A DNA stretch of 64,000 nt from Saccopteryx bilineata (lineage: Eukaryota > Chordata > Mammalia > Chiroptera > Emballonuridae). Both the position numbers and the translations under genes were made by a program. Below the pieces are notes generated by a model that was not told the DNA's origin, searched no databases, and saw only the letters and a program-made list of their open reading frames with translations. This document shows positions 29,281-41,844 of the stretch, in pieces. The stretch covers positions 71,240,482 through 71,304,481 of the forward strand of contig NC_089492.1 in assembly GCF_036850765.1 (NCBI RefSeq). Reading direction: 5' to 3'. Positions within the stretch are counted from its first letter, which is position 1, and each line of letters starts with the position of its first letter.

Positions 29281-30921
29281 AATCAAGACACAGTGGTAAT
29301 ATTTCCTAAATAGAAAATCAGGACATGTGGTCTGGCAAAGCATCTTTTTTCTTACTAGTGGATTTATTTATGTAGAATATTATTAACATTAATTTATTCT
29401 GTTGGCTTTGTGGAAAACAACAAAAAGACATGAACCATGACATATTCCCCAAACTAGTTAGCTATGATTAAGGGGGTCATTTTCTTTGAGCTGAAGTAGG
29501 GTTCCCCAGGATCTTGGTTTTCTCTGAATTCATGGGAATTAGGTTCCTTTGTCATTAGCACCCTATTCCTTTTAGGACTGATGTCCATCCTTGTCTGGAG
29601 GCAAGAGAGATGCTGATATCTCATATGGCTTTTTCAGAATTCACACTGATGTTGCCCCAGTTCATTGTTGGCCAATTCCATAGGAAGAAAACAGTTCTCT
29701 CCCTCTCACTTCACCTTTCATTCCTCTGTCCTGAAGCTCGTCTTTTTATGTGCAGGCTATTTCAAGACCTTTCATGCCAGGTTTGCGTTGGCATCTCTAA
29801 ATGGGACAGCCCTTTGAAGCAGAATGGCTGGGAAGGAACTGAGATGAGCTTCTTCCCCGGCCCCAGGACACAGAGCTAGATCAAAGTGCACACTACCTGT
29901 GAGCACTCTTGAGACACTGCTTCACTCTTCCTAGTGGTCAGAGTCTTAGACTGGGGCATTGGGAGTGGTTTATTTTAACTGTGAGCTCTTGTGTTTCTGG
30001 AATGGAGGTATGGCAGGAGGCCATCCTGTGGGGCAGAGGGGTGGTATGCAAGTGCCCAGAAAATATCAATGCCTTCCCTGACTTTAGCTAGTCATTTTTG
30101 TTTTTTTTTTTAAGAACTGTCAGTATGGAAAGAAACAGAACCTAGAAGTTGCTATTAATGTGGTATAACTAATTAATGATTTAAAGAACTTGCAAAGCAC
30201 AAGGAGTTCCATAATGAGGTGAGATCTACATTAAAAATGATCCCGGGCTGGGGAAATGTACCAGACATACGAGTTATATAAGGAAAGAACACCTCCTCTC
30301 CCTGCTATGAGCCCCTGATGCGTTTAGAAAGCGGTTGGGCCATTTTGACAGACAGATGACCAGTGCATGCCCTATCCATAGTGCTGTAATCAATTATTAC
30401 CTAATATTTTTCATAATGTGTACTCATTGGGGAGTTCACTCCTCGAAAACTAATGCATTTATGACTCGTATGTTCTGGCTGGAAATGGATGGCTGCATTG
30501 TGTGGGGATCTGGTCATCTTTTTCATAGATATTGATCATGATCCATTCATTTCAAGACCAAGATCTATTGACATTGCTTTTGAGTTTAAACGTGTCTCCT
30601 GTTTGGAAATTTCATTTGTGAGCCATGATTACTAAAATTTTTATAAATTTAAATAATTGAGAAAACCTTCTTCCAGCCTCTCACACTTTCTTTCTGTGTT
30701 TTAGAGTCAAAGAGCACATGCCTTTTATTTTTGTTTTTGAATACATTTTTAGTACATAATACATGCATAGTCTAAAATACAGAAGATTCACATACTGTGA
30801 AAATTAAGCCTTTTAGAAAATTAGACCACCCAATTTTGGTAGGCTTACTAGGCAACATCTCATTATCATCAGTATGAATGATGTCTGAAAATAATCAATG
30901 CATATCAAGAATGTAAAGTAT
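29281..30921. other. Unique non-coding sequence, candidate conserved block
   Basis: No repeat or gene recognised. The part at about 30150-30560 has no transposon signature and contains homeodomain-like core motifs such as AACTAATTAATGATTTAAAG and TGTAATCAATTATTACC; see findings. Confidence 0.4.
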
Positions 30922-31092
30922 GCCTGACTGGTGGTGATGCAATGGATAAAGTGTCAACCTGGAACGCTGAGGTTGTCAGTTCAAAACCCTGGGCTTGCCT
31001 GGTCCAGTCATATACGGGAGTTGATGCTTCCTGCTCCTTCCCCCTTCTCTCTCTCTCTGTCTCTCTTTCTCCTCTCTAAAGTGAATTAAACA
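30922..31092 (+). repeat. tRNA-related SINE (type C)
   Basis: 'GCCTGACTGGTGGTGATGCA' head, 'GTCAGTTCAAAACCCTGGGC' B-box side, 'GGGAGTTGATGCTTCCTGC' and a (CT)n run. Flanking AAGAATGTAAAGTAT (30907) and AAGAATATAAAGTAT (about 31093) form a 15-bp target duplication with one mismatch. Confidence 0.88.
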
Positions 31093-31107
31093 AAGAATAT
31101 AAAGTAT

Positions 31108-31480
31108 ATGTCATATATTTTCATTTTATTTAAAGATTATTTTTAGATGTACAAGATAATGATTTAATATTTGTATAACAAATGATCATCACAATAAGTC
31201 TAGTTAATATCCAATACCATGCATATTTACAAATATGGGCTGTCTCTTACCAACTTTTAAGCATACATTACAGTACTATTAACTGTCATTACTATGCTGT
31301 ACATTATTTGAACACTTTTGTGTGGGATTTTGTACTTGTGTTTTGTTACTAAGACATGTCTCTCCCCTGAGTATTTCTGCCCTGGCCCTCAAAGTCCACT
31401 TGATGAGCTTTACAAATAGCTACTTTTCTAAGGTGGGTATTTTAAAAAATATTTGGGGGAAACGTTTAATGCCCCACTTT
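31108..31480. repeat. L1M-like 3' fragment
   Basis: 'TTTAGATGTACAAGATAATG' and 'ACAAATGATCATCACAATAAGTCTAGTTAA' resemble the 3' region of old L1M elements. Boundaries and orientation are uncertain. Confidence 0.5.
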
Positions 31481-32160
31481 TGCTGTAAATTTTTTCTTTT
31501 TATTACTAATAAGAGAATAACCAGAACTGGAAAAGTGGATTAGTGTGATGCCTGGGAGGATTATGCTTTAGATACTGTTCAATCATCACTTTCACTTATC
31601 ATTTTTGCACATCAATGAGTAGGGTGAAAAACACTTTCATTTTAAATTTGGGTGTACACTGACAAATGCCGGCTATTCAAAGAATAAAATCTATAAAAAT
31701 TACTTAACACTGACCACAACTCCCCAAACATAGTAACCATGCATTAAATGTTTGTTGAGTAATGGCATTTCATGACAAAAGAAGGTGGTGTTTTAAGTCT
31801 CAAATAACTGACTTTTCCTTGGCAATAATAAGAAAGGAATGATAATCATTCTTTATAAATTGTCAGCATTATTCTATAGCATTGAATAGTGGGTAGTGGG
31901 GAACTGAGTATCATTTTTCTTGGAGGAAAAGCCAGATTAGGCTTTACTTAGAGTAAATAATAAGTGTCCCCCACATAAAATAGAACTACACATGGAGTTA
32001 TTAATAATATTAAGATTAAATCCAATATATTGAGTAACAGAACTTTTTGGTCAGCAAGTGAATGTGTCATCTGTTTTTAATAATGAAGAAAAGGCTTGCT
32101 TTTTCCTTTTGCTTGATAATATCTCTTGGAGGTAGAGGAAAACTAATATTTCCACTTTTC
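31481..32160. other. AT-rich unique sequence
   Basis: No recognised gene or repeat. Confidence 0.4.
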
Positions 32161-32512
32161 CTTTTGGTTGGCTAGCATGGTCGGAATGCATATCTCTGAC
32201 TCCATGGTTAGATGGTCAGATGGCTTGTGTTAACCAAGAAAATGTAATCAGAAGAGTTGTGTCACTTCTGGCTAGAAGGATTTAAAAGCAGTGAATAATT
32301 CTTTTTCCTTTTCCCTCTGCTGCTATATTATGGTGTTCTAGATGATGAAGCCAGGTCCCTGCATTAGGATAATATGGAGCAGAACACGCCCTGCTCCATG
32401 AATATACGTGGTGTGGTTGATAAATAAAGTTTTATTATGTTAAGCTACTAAAGTATTAGAGCTATTGCAGAATAACTTAGGTTATCCTGGCTGATACAGA
32501 GTACTTTATTAG
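32161..32512 (+). repeat. Ancient LTR-like repeat, family not identified
   Basis: 'GTTGATAAATAAAGTTTTATTATGTTAAGC' (contains AATAAA) is followed by 'TATTGCAGAATAACTTAGGTTATCCTGGCTGATACAG', a pattern typical of ancient mammalian LTR ends. I could not name the family with confidence. Confidence 0.4.
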
Positions 32513-35500
32513 TATGTACAGTTACCTCAATCTTTTGAACAGATACATGGAGATCTATTGTTTGGTGGTCCAATAATTTACTTAACTAGTTGCCTCCTGA
32601 TGAACACTTAGTGGGTTTCCCTTCTTTTGCTATTACAAACAATGTGACTACCTTTGCAAATTATGCAGATTTAGGGCTGGATCATTTTTAATTCTTATTC
32701 TTCATTGAAGTAAGACCTTGAACCAGCTGTTTGCAGAAGGGGAGTGTGTATGTATGTGTATATGTGTGTGTTTTGGGGAGGATCTTATAGAGGTGGGAGC
32801 TGGTCATATTCAGGCTAGCAAGAATTCTTCCTGTTTCACAGTAACATTTTTCATGAGTTGAGGAAGTGGTATGTAGGGTAGGGTACCCTTTACGTCCTAC
32901 TAGCCAACAAGAACGAGTGACTGTATCTACCCTGCCTCGTAGACAGATCGCTTCCTGCAAACATGGCGTAATGACTGATTTCTCCTTTAGCTCCACCTCC
33001 CCTGCTTCTCTTTGGTGTTCTCCTGGTTCACAGAGTTTGTTCTGAATCGAGAATTATTGACTTTGCCCACTGGTACATGTTCCCTACTTCACAGGGTCTG
33101 TGTTTTGTTCCTTCTGCTGGGACTCGCAGCCACAGGCGTCCTCTTACAGAATCTCCTCCACCCCTAGCCCCAGTGGCAGCTCCCAGCATTTGACAGCTCC
33201 TCCTCACATTTTCTATTTGGGGGCTGCATATGTCTTCTAGTGTCATCAAGTATGTGGTTTGATTTCTATTCCCTGTTCTCTTTGTTTTGGGATGATTTCC
33301 AGGAGAAGAAAGGGCAGCACCAGCTTTCTTTATCATTTGAAAACCAGAAGTTTCCTCCAACTTTTGAAAATATTAATTTAACACTTGTCACTCATTACTT
33401 TTAAACCCATGCCAAGTCCAGAAAAGCTCATGTAACTCAGTTGGGGAGTTATTAGTTTAAACAATATGAAACTTGCCATATTTGTAGTAAATCACGATAG
33501 AAGATCAGCAGTTTCATATGGTCCAATATATTCTATGAAGAATGTGTTCATTAAACAAAATACTAAATGCCCTCTCTGCTACACACAAGAGGCAGTGGGC
33601 CTCCTTCGAACTGTTGCTGGTGACCTTGCTTGCTCTGTGTGCTTGGATACTTGACCATCTGGAGGACCAGCATGAGAGTCCCTTATTTGAAATCCTAAAC
33701 TTGGCTCCATTTGGCATGAAGCAGAGAATACAGTAAAATTTATGTATGGTTTTTGCTGCTCTACTGCCACCATAGTTTATATTTTCTTCGATTTCTTTCA
33801 AGACTAACTATAACAGATTTTATAGAGAGCATATTAATTTCTTGTTTCCAAATGACAGCTTTCCCTAAATTGGAGAAAGAGCCTCCCTAGAAACAGTTAA
33901 ATAACAACCATGGGAATGCTGCACTTGAACCCAGGGGCAGACTCTCTGTTGTGAGAAGCAGAGGATCATTCACTGAAGGAGCTTCAGGGCAGGGATCCTG
34001 GATACCAGCAAGAGCAGGAAGACTAATGGCATTGATCTTGAAAGTTTGGACCAGAGGAGACAGAACAGAATAGACAGTGTTTGACACGGGGCAGAATTTA
34101 ACGTACTGGCAAAGGCATGTGAGAGCCAGTCCTCCAGTGCGGGTGGCACAGCCCCTGGAAGCTTGGACACAAGCTTGGCGTCTGGGCAGTGAGGTGGACG
34201 TGCTGGAACTGCCTTGGCAGAGAGAAGGGGTCAGAGGCTTGGCAAGCTCTGTCTGTTAGAAGGAGAGCCCCCATGTAGATGTAAACCAGGTAATTAAAGA
34301 ATAAGACAGTCTGGGCAGAGCTGATTGATCAGAGACATTTCTCTTTATTACATTTCACTGATGTTCTCGATGGATTATTGTGAAAGATTAGGATCAATGC
34401 TTTTGACAAACTGTGATGAGAGCTGTGTAGGACTTAAAACTCTATTTATGGAAGCGGGAAAACTGTCCTGTGTGCTCCTGCTGGTGGGGTGTAAGGCATG
34501 GCACTGAGACCTTCTCACTAAAAAACAGTTTTGGAGTCAGGGGGAGTTTTGCAAAGTTCTTTCAGCAACTTTGATATCTGAAATTTGAGGTCTTCTCTCT
34601 AACCTGCCACCTTAGATCAGGAGAGATGTATCCACCTGTGTACCTTGAGTTCCCAATGAAGACCTGTGGGCAAGAGCCGCGAGGCCAATCAAGTATCCAG
34701 CTCTTTGGGCTCCCAGCCACAAAATCCATTCTCTCACTCTGCCACAATGCTGATGTCACCCCTCCCAAAGCCACTCTCTATGCACACTCTTCCCAGGGTT
34801 TTCTAATGCCTTTTAGCTTCTCCTTAAGCCTGGAGTTCAGAGCAGCTGCTTAACTTCCACTGTACATGCAGATGCATTTATTAAAAACTTTCTTCTGACT
34901 TCCATGAAGTGTTGATAACTCACTGCAGAGTCCTATTCTGCAGGAATAGACAAACTGGAGACTGTCCCCTTCCTTCCAGCTGGGAAATGGAATCTTCAGT
35001 GATGGCACTTGAGGTTAAATTGTTGTAGAAGCAAAAAGAAGTCCCTACTGTGAGAGCAAGTGGGACACGGTGCCTGTGACACAGCTGAGCTACCAGCCTG
35101 GGAAATGCAGCCACAACTTAATAGAACAATCAGTTCAGCGACTGGCAGAGTGTTACATTTTCTGAGCAAGACCATCAATGACCATAAAAACAGAAAATAC
35201 TGTGTTTCTTGCATTTGAGCAATATATAGCAATTCGGGGACAGGTTCCACTATGTGCAGAGCCCGAAGAAAAGATGAAACTTAAATCCCGAAGGACTCTA
35301 GGGAACTCAGTTCACTGCAAGGATCCTCCTTGTGGAAACTGATCACCATGCTGCTTCTCTGAGCCATTGGAAGAATTTGAGGCGATGCTCTTGACCTTGA
35401 AACCCTCATGCCCAGAACCCCTTGTTCTGCCCGTCACAATCTCCCACATGGAGGTTGCTAACCGAAGCTTTGGATGAGATGTCACCTGCAGAGCGGACAT

Positions 35501-35835
35501 GACATGGAGGCGCAGAAGTAAATGATGTCACAGGCAGTGCTCTCAGACCCAAGACAGTGGAAGTCTTAGTGATTTCTAAGCTGTTCAGGAGAGGCAGAGC
35601 TGTTACACCTGTCGTTGGTAGCTCAACTAACATTTAGTACTTAATTCTCCAATCAGCTAAAATGTATGTTAAATGTCTATAGTTATTTAGATTAGGATGG
35701 AGGAGGCTGAACAGATTGCTAACCTCAAAAGGGGCTCTATTGAGGTCCTATGGATGGAGCCACATCAGGCTGCTATGTGACAACTGGGTGATAAAATGGA
35801 ATTATACCCGGTGCTAATGTTTGTGTGTAGCACCA
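32513..35835. other. Long unique stretch, no supported gene
   Basis: More than 3 kb without a clear transposon or gene. A GT-rich stretch lies near 32745-32775. ORFs of 60-110 codons occur on both strands without domain signatures. One possible L1-type fragment ('GTTGCCTCCTGATGAACACTTAG', 32590-32660) was not firm enough to separate. Confidence 0.4.
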
Positions 35836-36095
35836 CGTCCCAACTCAATGACAGCCAGCATTTATCAAATGTTTATTATATACTTGGCATCGTCTAAATG
35901 TTTTCAAGCGTTAATTCATTTAATCCTATACCAAACCTGTGAGATGGATACTATAATTATCCTGCTTTGCGATAGAGAGGCTGAGGCAGGGTGATAACAC
36001 AACATACCTGAAGTCAGGCAAATAGTGAGCAGAGAAGCTGGGACTGGAACCCCAGGAGTCAGCTCATGACAGCCTGCTGCTAGGTAATAGCCACC
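35836..36095 (-). repeat. MIR-like SINE remnant
   Basis: 'AATTCATTTAATCCTATACC', 'GATGGATACTATAATTATCCTGC', and 'GAGGCTGAGGCAGGGTGA' are the reverse complement of MIR features, in the right order. Confidence 0.7.
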
Positions 36096-37385
36096 CCTTT
36101 TGCTAACTGTTTTGCTCACATTCTAGTACTGAGTTCAAGAAACCAAAGGTGTGGGAGTAAACTGCCCTTGGTGTTAGTCTTTCTTGTCCACAGCCTTAGA
36201 TCACACTGTCCAGGCTGGCTGTCTGCTCACCATGAGAGCCAGAGCGACAGCCTGAGGTGGTTCAGGATGTCTCACTTCCATTCCGGGAAGTACAGCTGTG
36301 AGAGCGTGCTCGGTGAGAATAGTGACCGTCAACTTGATCTTTGCATAGATCTTTTCATTCCCAAGTCCAATGGTAAGGAGAACCCTTCAGCTCACTTCCT
36401 TCCATTTACTGGGAAGAGGCTGAAGTCAGGAAGGGTACAGTGAGAGATAAAACAGGCATGTGGGACAGATGACAACTTCTCATTGGCTGGACTGGAGAAA
36501 ACAGCGAGATGGGAGGAAGGACTAACATACTTCCAGGTATCAGGGCTTTGGGGCTTACAGTTTAATATGCTTCCCCTGCTCCAGTTCCAGATTGAGGGCA
36601 GGAAGGAAGTGAGGGGGAGGCCAGATGCCAAGAGCCACCCTCACAGGAGACAGGCATTCTCACAGACTCATGGGACTCTGGGCAATAACAGGCCTCCTCT
36701 GCATGGAAGGGCTCCTTTCATGCTCCTCGGAGAGCAGCCCTCAGAGCCAGGCCAGCTCTGAGTGAGAACCCAGGAAGGGTGAGCTGAGCCTGCCCTGTTC
36801 ATTTCCCCAAACTCACCAGTCACACAATCCCCTTCTTTTTTGGGGTCTTGTGGGGGGGGGGTGCTGTGGCTGAGGAGCAAGGTGATGTTCTTCTCAGTGG
36901 GCACAGGAGAAGACAAGAAAAGAAAAACAAGTGGCGGTCTTTGCGAAGACCAAGTTTTGTGTGTATGGGAACACACACCATCACATATGGATGGGATTGT
37001 AGATGTACTAAGACTATCACACAAATGCATGACCCAGGAACAGACCTTGGAGGGCTGGCAGGGCTGACAGGCCTTGTGATGTCCCAAAGGAGATCCAGCA
37101 GTGACCCTCAGCAGCACATAGAACAGAGCAGGCAGGAGCAGCCAGGCAGGTGTGGCTCAGGTATGTGAGGGGCTACTACAACCATCTTGCCTAGTCCTGA
37201 AACCCTGGTGCATGGAACTTTCCAGCTAACAGACTCAGCATGTTAGTTACATGCTAGCCTTTAGGTTAGTGCAGATGATATGTTGAAAAATAATAAATGG
37301 TTGTCTTGATTCATGTTATTTTCAATAATCATAATTTTGATTATTAATAATAAATATTTGTTGGGTTAACAAAATAATTTTCATT
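36096..37385. other. Unique non-coding sequence
   Basis: Moderately GC-rich with several overlapping ORFs (36168-37168), none with recognised domains. A G-run (GGGGGGGGG) lies near 36852. Confidence 0.4.
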
Positions 37386-37563
37386 ATGTTATATTACTAG
37401 ATCCTCTCAATGACCCGAGGATATAGTTATTATCACTGTACAGGCCGGGGGCAAAGGACTGAGGCTCAAAGAAATTAATCCAAAACCATGGAAATCAGTG
37501 AATAAGGAAACAAAGAATGGGATAGAATGGGATTCAGGCTTTCTGATTCCAGATTCTGTCTCT
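37386..37563 (-). repeat. MIR remnant split by a SINE
   Basis: 'CTCAATGACCCGAGGATATAG', 'TTATTATCACTGTACAGGCC' and 'GACTGAGGCTCAAAGAAATTAA' match reversed MIR. It is interrupted at AGATTCTGTC by the next SINE. Confidence 0.65.
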
Positions 37564-37566
37564 ATT

Positions 37567-37635
<69 letters not shown>

Positions 37636-38010
37636 CAGAGAGAGACAGACAGATAGGAACAGACAGACAGGAAGGGAGAGAGATGAAAAGCATTTCTTTG
37701 TTGTGGCACCTTAGTTGTTCATTGGTTGCTTTCTCATATGTGCCTTGACTGAGGGGCTACAGCAGTGCAAGTGACCCCTTGCTCAAGCCAGTGACCTTGG
37801 GCTCAAGCCAGTGACCTTGGGCTTCAAGCCAGTGACCTTTGGGCTCAAGCCAGTGACCATGAGGTCATGTCTATGATCCTACACTCAAGCCAGTGACCCT
37901 ACACTCAAGCTGGTGAATCTGCACTCAGTCTGGCAACCTTGGGGATTCAAACCTGGGTCCTCTGTGTTCCAGGCCGACACTCTATCCACTGTGCCACCAC
38001 CTGATCAGGC
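37564..38010 (-). repeat. tRNA-derived SINE (type B) with (TG)n(GA)n tail and expanded internal repeat
   Basis: A compound (TG)n(GA)n(GACAGA)n tail (37567-37680) leads into a minus-strand type B SINE. The internal CTCAAGCCAGTGACC unit recurs about seven times (37780-37920), more than in the other copies. The head 'TGCCACCACCTGATCAGGC' ends at 38010. AGATTCTGTC at 37551 and 38011 is the target duplication. Confidence 0.9.
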
Positions 38011-38124
38011 AGATTCTGTCTTCTTTCTGTGAAACCCAACCTCTTCCTTACCATGAAGATTTGAAGTAAACTGAAATTTTAGGCCATGTTCTATTTCTAA
38101 GAATAGATGATAGATTTTTTTTTT

Positions 38125-38315
38125 TGAGCATACTGTGTACCAGGCACAGTACTATTTACCTGAATTATTTCACTGAGTCCCTAAATACATCCTGTGTGTT
38201 GTACAGGGTCATTGTCCCCATTTTCCAGATGAGGAGGTCACTTGACCAAAGTCATGTGGCTTGTGGGGGGCAGAGCTGGGATTTGCACCCCAGCCTTGGA
38301 CTCTGACGCTGAGGC
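38125..38315 (-). repeat. MIR SINE remnant
   Basis: 'ACTGTGTACCAGGCACAGTAC', then 'CCCCATTTTCCAGATGAGGAGG', then 'GGCAGAGCTGGGATTTGCACCCC' are the reversed MIR core. Confidence 0.85.
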
Positions 38316-39700
38316 TCTGAGCTATGGCCTTATGTTGCCTCCCTGAGATCTGGTTTAATCTTGATGACATTGAGAGTCGCCTTTGAAGCCAGTAAGTGAG
38401 AAATTGCAGGGCGGAGCCCCATAGGTGCCTGGACAACACAGTAATGGATCCTTAAAGGACTGGAGGCGGGTCAGGGCTCGCTCAGGCACATGTAACCCAA
38501 CCTGCTGATGTAGGAGAGTATGTGATGTGCTGCCCTGAGTGGAGCCCAAGGGCTTGGAAAGACTTCTCGCTTTGACTGTGGGTCCTTTTAAAGGCGATTA
38601 GAAGACAGAAAGGCTGCTCAGGAAACTGTAAACTTAGAAGCTGATTTTGAAATATCGGAGGAGGAGCTGTTGTGTCTGAAAGTAGACAATGTAATTCAAC
38701 ACCTCTGATGAGTTCTTTTTTTTTTTCATGTAATTGTAGTGCTGGAGAAAAATGACACTAAGTATTTTTTTTCTTTAGGGTTTAAAAACCTAAAGTATTG
38801 CCTTGTGTTATATCTTGTGTATGTGTGATTTTTAAAAGGTGAAGTTGCTTTTCCCTCCTCCAAATACAGTTTTATTATTATGGTAACAAAGAGGTCCAGC
38901 AGTAAGGGCTTTTCTTGAAGTCTCTTAGTGATGACACTTGAGTTGGGAAGATTTCTGAGGAGCCTCGATCACAGGGCCCTGGAGAAAAGATGATTTATTG
39001 TTTAGTTCACCAATGTGAAAACACTGAGAAAGTGCCAGTTCCATACAGGTTGGTTCAGTCAGGCCTCTGCCTTCGTGGGTTCCTGACATCAGTGTGTTGT
39101 GACACACCTGTTTGCTCAAAGTTGGGGTTGCAGTTAGGGTTTGGAGTGTTGAAGAAGGTGGGAGAGGCATTTTGCTTTAGACAATTATGGAATACTAATT
39201 TCTGTACGGAGAGTGACTACATGACTTATTATGCAAGCCAGGATAGTTTTGAGAGTAAAGAGGGCACTATGCCTAGTTATACCAGGACAACAGCCTAGAT
39301 TGCGGCCGTCCCAGGGAAATGGGACAGATGGTCATCCAGCTTTCCTGAGTCATGCTTTGCAAGGAAGAAGGCTCTCTATGCCAAATGCCATGTGTTGTCA
39401 ATTTTATTCCCTTTCTACTGATTGTGTTTTCTGTTTTATCAGTTGAGCCATGCAGTTAGTTACCTGGGGAACGTGTGGATATAGACATGACACTCACTGT
39501 TTTATCCTTTGACATCCTTGCCAGGCTGTCCTGGCTTGAGCAGCTTACTTCTGTGACTCACAGTGCAGAGGAGGACCCTTTCCCCTGAGCCTGCTTCCTG
39601 GAGGGCCAGGGCCAGTGGGCAGCGCACTGCACTGGCTCAGGGAAGTCGGAAGTCAGAGGCTCAATTCTTGACATTGCTCCTTTCCAGATATATGGACTTA
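38316..39700. other. Unique non-coding sequence
   Basis: No repeat family or gene recognised; short ORFs lack features. Confidence 0.4.
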
Positions 39701-40098
39701 GCCCTGGCCGGTTGGCTCAGCGGTAGAGCGTTGGCCTGGCATGTGGGGGACCCGGGCTCGATTCCCGGCCAGGGCACACAGGAGAAGTGCCCATTTGCTT
39801 CTCCACCCCTCCCCCCTCCTTCCTCTCTGTCTCTCTCTTCCCCTCCCACAGCCAAGGCTCCATTGGAGCAAAGATGGCCCGGGCGCTGGGGATGGCTCCT
39901 TGGCCTCTGCCCCAGGCTCTAGAGTGGCTCTGGTCGCGGCAGAGCGACACCCCGGAGGGGCAGAGCATCGCCCCCTGGTGGGCAGAGTGTCGCCCCTGGT
40001 GGGCGTGCTGGGTGGATCCCGGTCGGGCACATGCGGGAGTCTGTCTGACTGTCTCTCCCCGTTTCCAGCTTCAGAAAAATATTAAAAAAAAAAAAAAG
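39701..40098 (+). repeat. tRNA-derived bat SINE (type A), full length and near consensus
   Basis: The head GCCCTGGCCGGTTGGCTCAG begins at 39701, the B box is CGGGCTCGATTCCCGGCCAG, and the body with GATGGCCCGGGCGCTGGGGA and TCGCCCCCTGGTGGGCAGAG is complete. The 3' end is CAGCTTCAGAAAAATATT plus poly-A. It is the best-preserved copy and therefore probably the youngest type A insertion here. ORFs on both strands over it are SINE shadows. Confidence 0.95.
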
Positions 40099-40245
40099 AA
40101 TTTACTTTTCTGCTCTGAACCTCAGTTTTCCCCTCTGTGGAATGGGAGTCACAATAATATCGATTTGCTCCATCTTTTGGATTTATTGCGAGGATCAGGA
40201 AACAGATGCACATAGTGAACCGCACAGAACTGTACAAATGGTGTT
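40099..40245 (+). repeat. MIR remnant
   Basis: 'CTGAACCTCAGTTTTCCCCTC', 'TGTGGAATGGGAGTCACAATAATA' follow the MIR core in plus orientation. Confidence 0.7.
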
Positions 40246-41023
40246 TCTTAATTTAGTGTTGCTTTCACTGCTCATGAGCTGAGCGACATCAGGCAGGTTA
40301 TTTTACCTCTCTGAGTCACCCTTCTCCTTGTCTGTAGAAAGAGGAAAATGAGACTTGCTTTTCCAAAGAATGACCAAAAATAGAGGGTACCTACTCCACA
40401 GAAACATGAATTAGCTTCTCCGTAATTACATTGGACTGTCTCCGGAACTTTGTCACTGAGCAATGAATGGATCTCTTTTTCTTTTTGTCAAGGAGATGAG
40501 ATCTTGGTGTCTTAAACGCCCCGCTGTAGAGAAAGGACCCCTAGTCAGCTGTGTGGACCACCGTGGGGGCTCCATGGCAGGTGTGTGGGTGCCGATGTGT
40601 GCGGAAGACAGGAGTGACAGGAGGATTTGGGGAACAGGCTCAGGAGTGGCAGACTGTGAGCCCGCCAAGGAACAGCACAGGGAGCTCCTTCCTTCATACT
40701 GCTAAAAATACTGCCGGGAAAGTAATTTCTCCTGTCCAATTTTAGAAATCACAGACAGAGCCTCCATATTCATATTTGGATCCTGGTCAGCCTTCTGGTT
40801 TGAGTTTTAAATTTCAGGAGAGATTTTTCTGGGGAGAGTTAAAATAATCTGTGTAGAGTTTTAGAATCAAAATTTGAAAATACCATTAAGGGAGATAGGT
40901 GCTGTGCACTATTTAGGTAATTACTAGCAATTAAAAAAAAGACTTTATTAGAGGCAATCAAGATGTCTAGTGACAAAATTCCTTCAATGGTGTACCTGTT
41001 TATGTAAGCCACTGATTATATAC
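40246..41023. other. Unique non-coding sequence
   Basis: No recognised gene or repeat. Confidence 0.4.
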
Positions 41024-41039
41024 CTATATAATTTCTTTT

Positions 41040-41272
41040 CTTTCTTTTTAGCGAGAGAGAGAGCAAGAGAGACAGGAAGGGAGAGGAGAAGCATCAACTC
41101 AAATTTGCGGTACCTTAGTTGTTCATTGATTGCTCTTTCATATGTTTCTTGACTGGGGGGCTACAGCAGAGCGAGTGACCTCTTGCTCAAGCCAGCAACC
41201 TTGGGTTTCAAGCCAGTGACCTTTAGGCTCAAACCAGTGGCCATGGAATCATGTCTATGATCCCACGTATAG
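41040..41272 (-). repeat. tRNA-derived SINE (type B), 5'-truncated
   Basis: 'AGCGAGAGAGAGAGCAAGAG', 'TTAGTTGTTCATTGATTGC' and 'CTCAAGCCAGCAACCTTGGG' are type B. The copy stops at ATGATCCCACG without a tRNA head. The 16-bp duplication CTATATAATTTCTTTT (41024-41039 and 41273-41288) shows that it was inserted in truncated form. Confidence 0.88.
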
Positions 41273-41288
41273 CTATATAATTTCTTTT

Positions 41289-41844
41289 TACTGTAGATAG
41301 ATTTATGAAAGGATATTTTCCTTTTCTTTTCCTTTTCTTAATTTCCGCTTCCCTGCTTCTCTTCCTTACTTCCTTTTCTGAAACCTTCCTTCTGTCCTTT
41401 TCCTTTCTGCCCTCCACGACTGTTTCGCACTGTGATGGAAACCTTTTGTGTCCGTGTGTCTATCTCTGATGGAGTCTGTCTTTCTGTTTGTTCACTGATA
41501 TTTTTTTTAACAAACATGGCCAGGGTAGCTGACTCTGTAACACTGTATTGGGCCTGGAGAAGGCTGGGGAATGCAGACAGCAGTATGCAAGTCTCACTCC
41601 CAAAGGCTTGGACAGTTGTGTGGGAAAGACATGAAGTTCAAAACCACAGCAGCAAGGGGCCCTTGAGTGCAAAATCAGGTCACCTTACCAAAAATCAACT
41701 TGCCAAAATCAGTGTATCAAGAGTCCAGTGTGCAGAAAGTCCAGTTCCTAGAAAATCAGTCTGCCATGGGCTCAGAGCTGCTGAGTATTGCTGGGCAGCA
41801 ATCATTCACCCGATGGCTCCACCAGAAGTGTGGTATGGGGGCAG
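41289..41844. other. Unique sequence upstream of the minisatellite
   Basis: Includes a C/T-rich run near 41310-41420. The long plus-strand frame that begins at 41432 is open by chance and is prolonged by the minisatellite. I see no domain, signal peptide or coding bias in the non-repetitive part. Confidence 0.45.
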
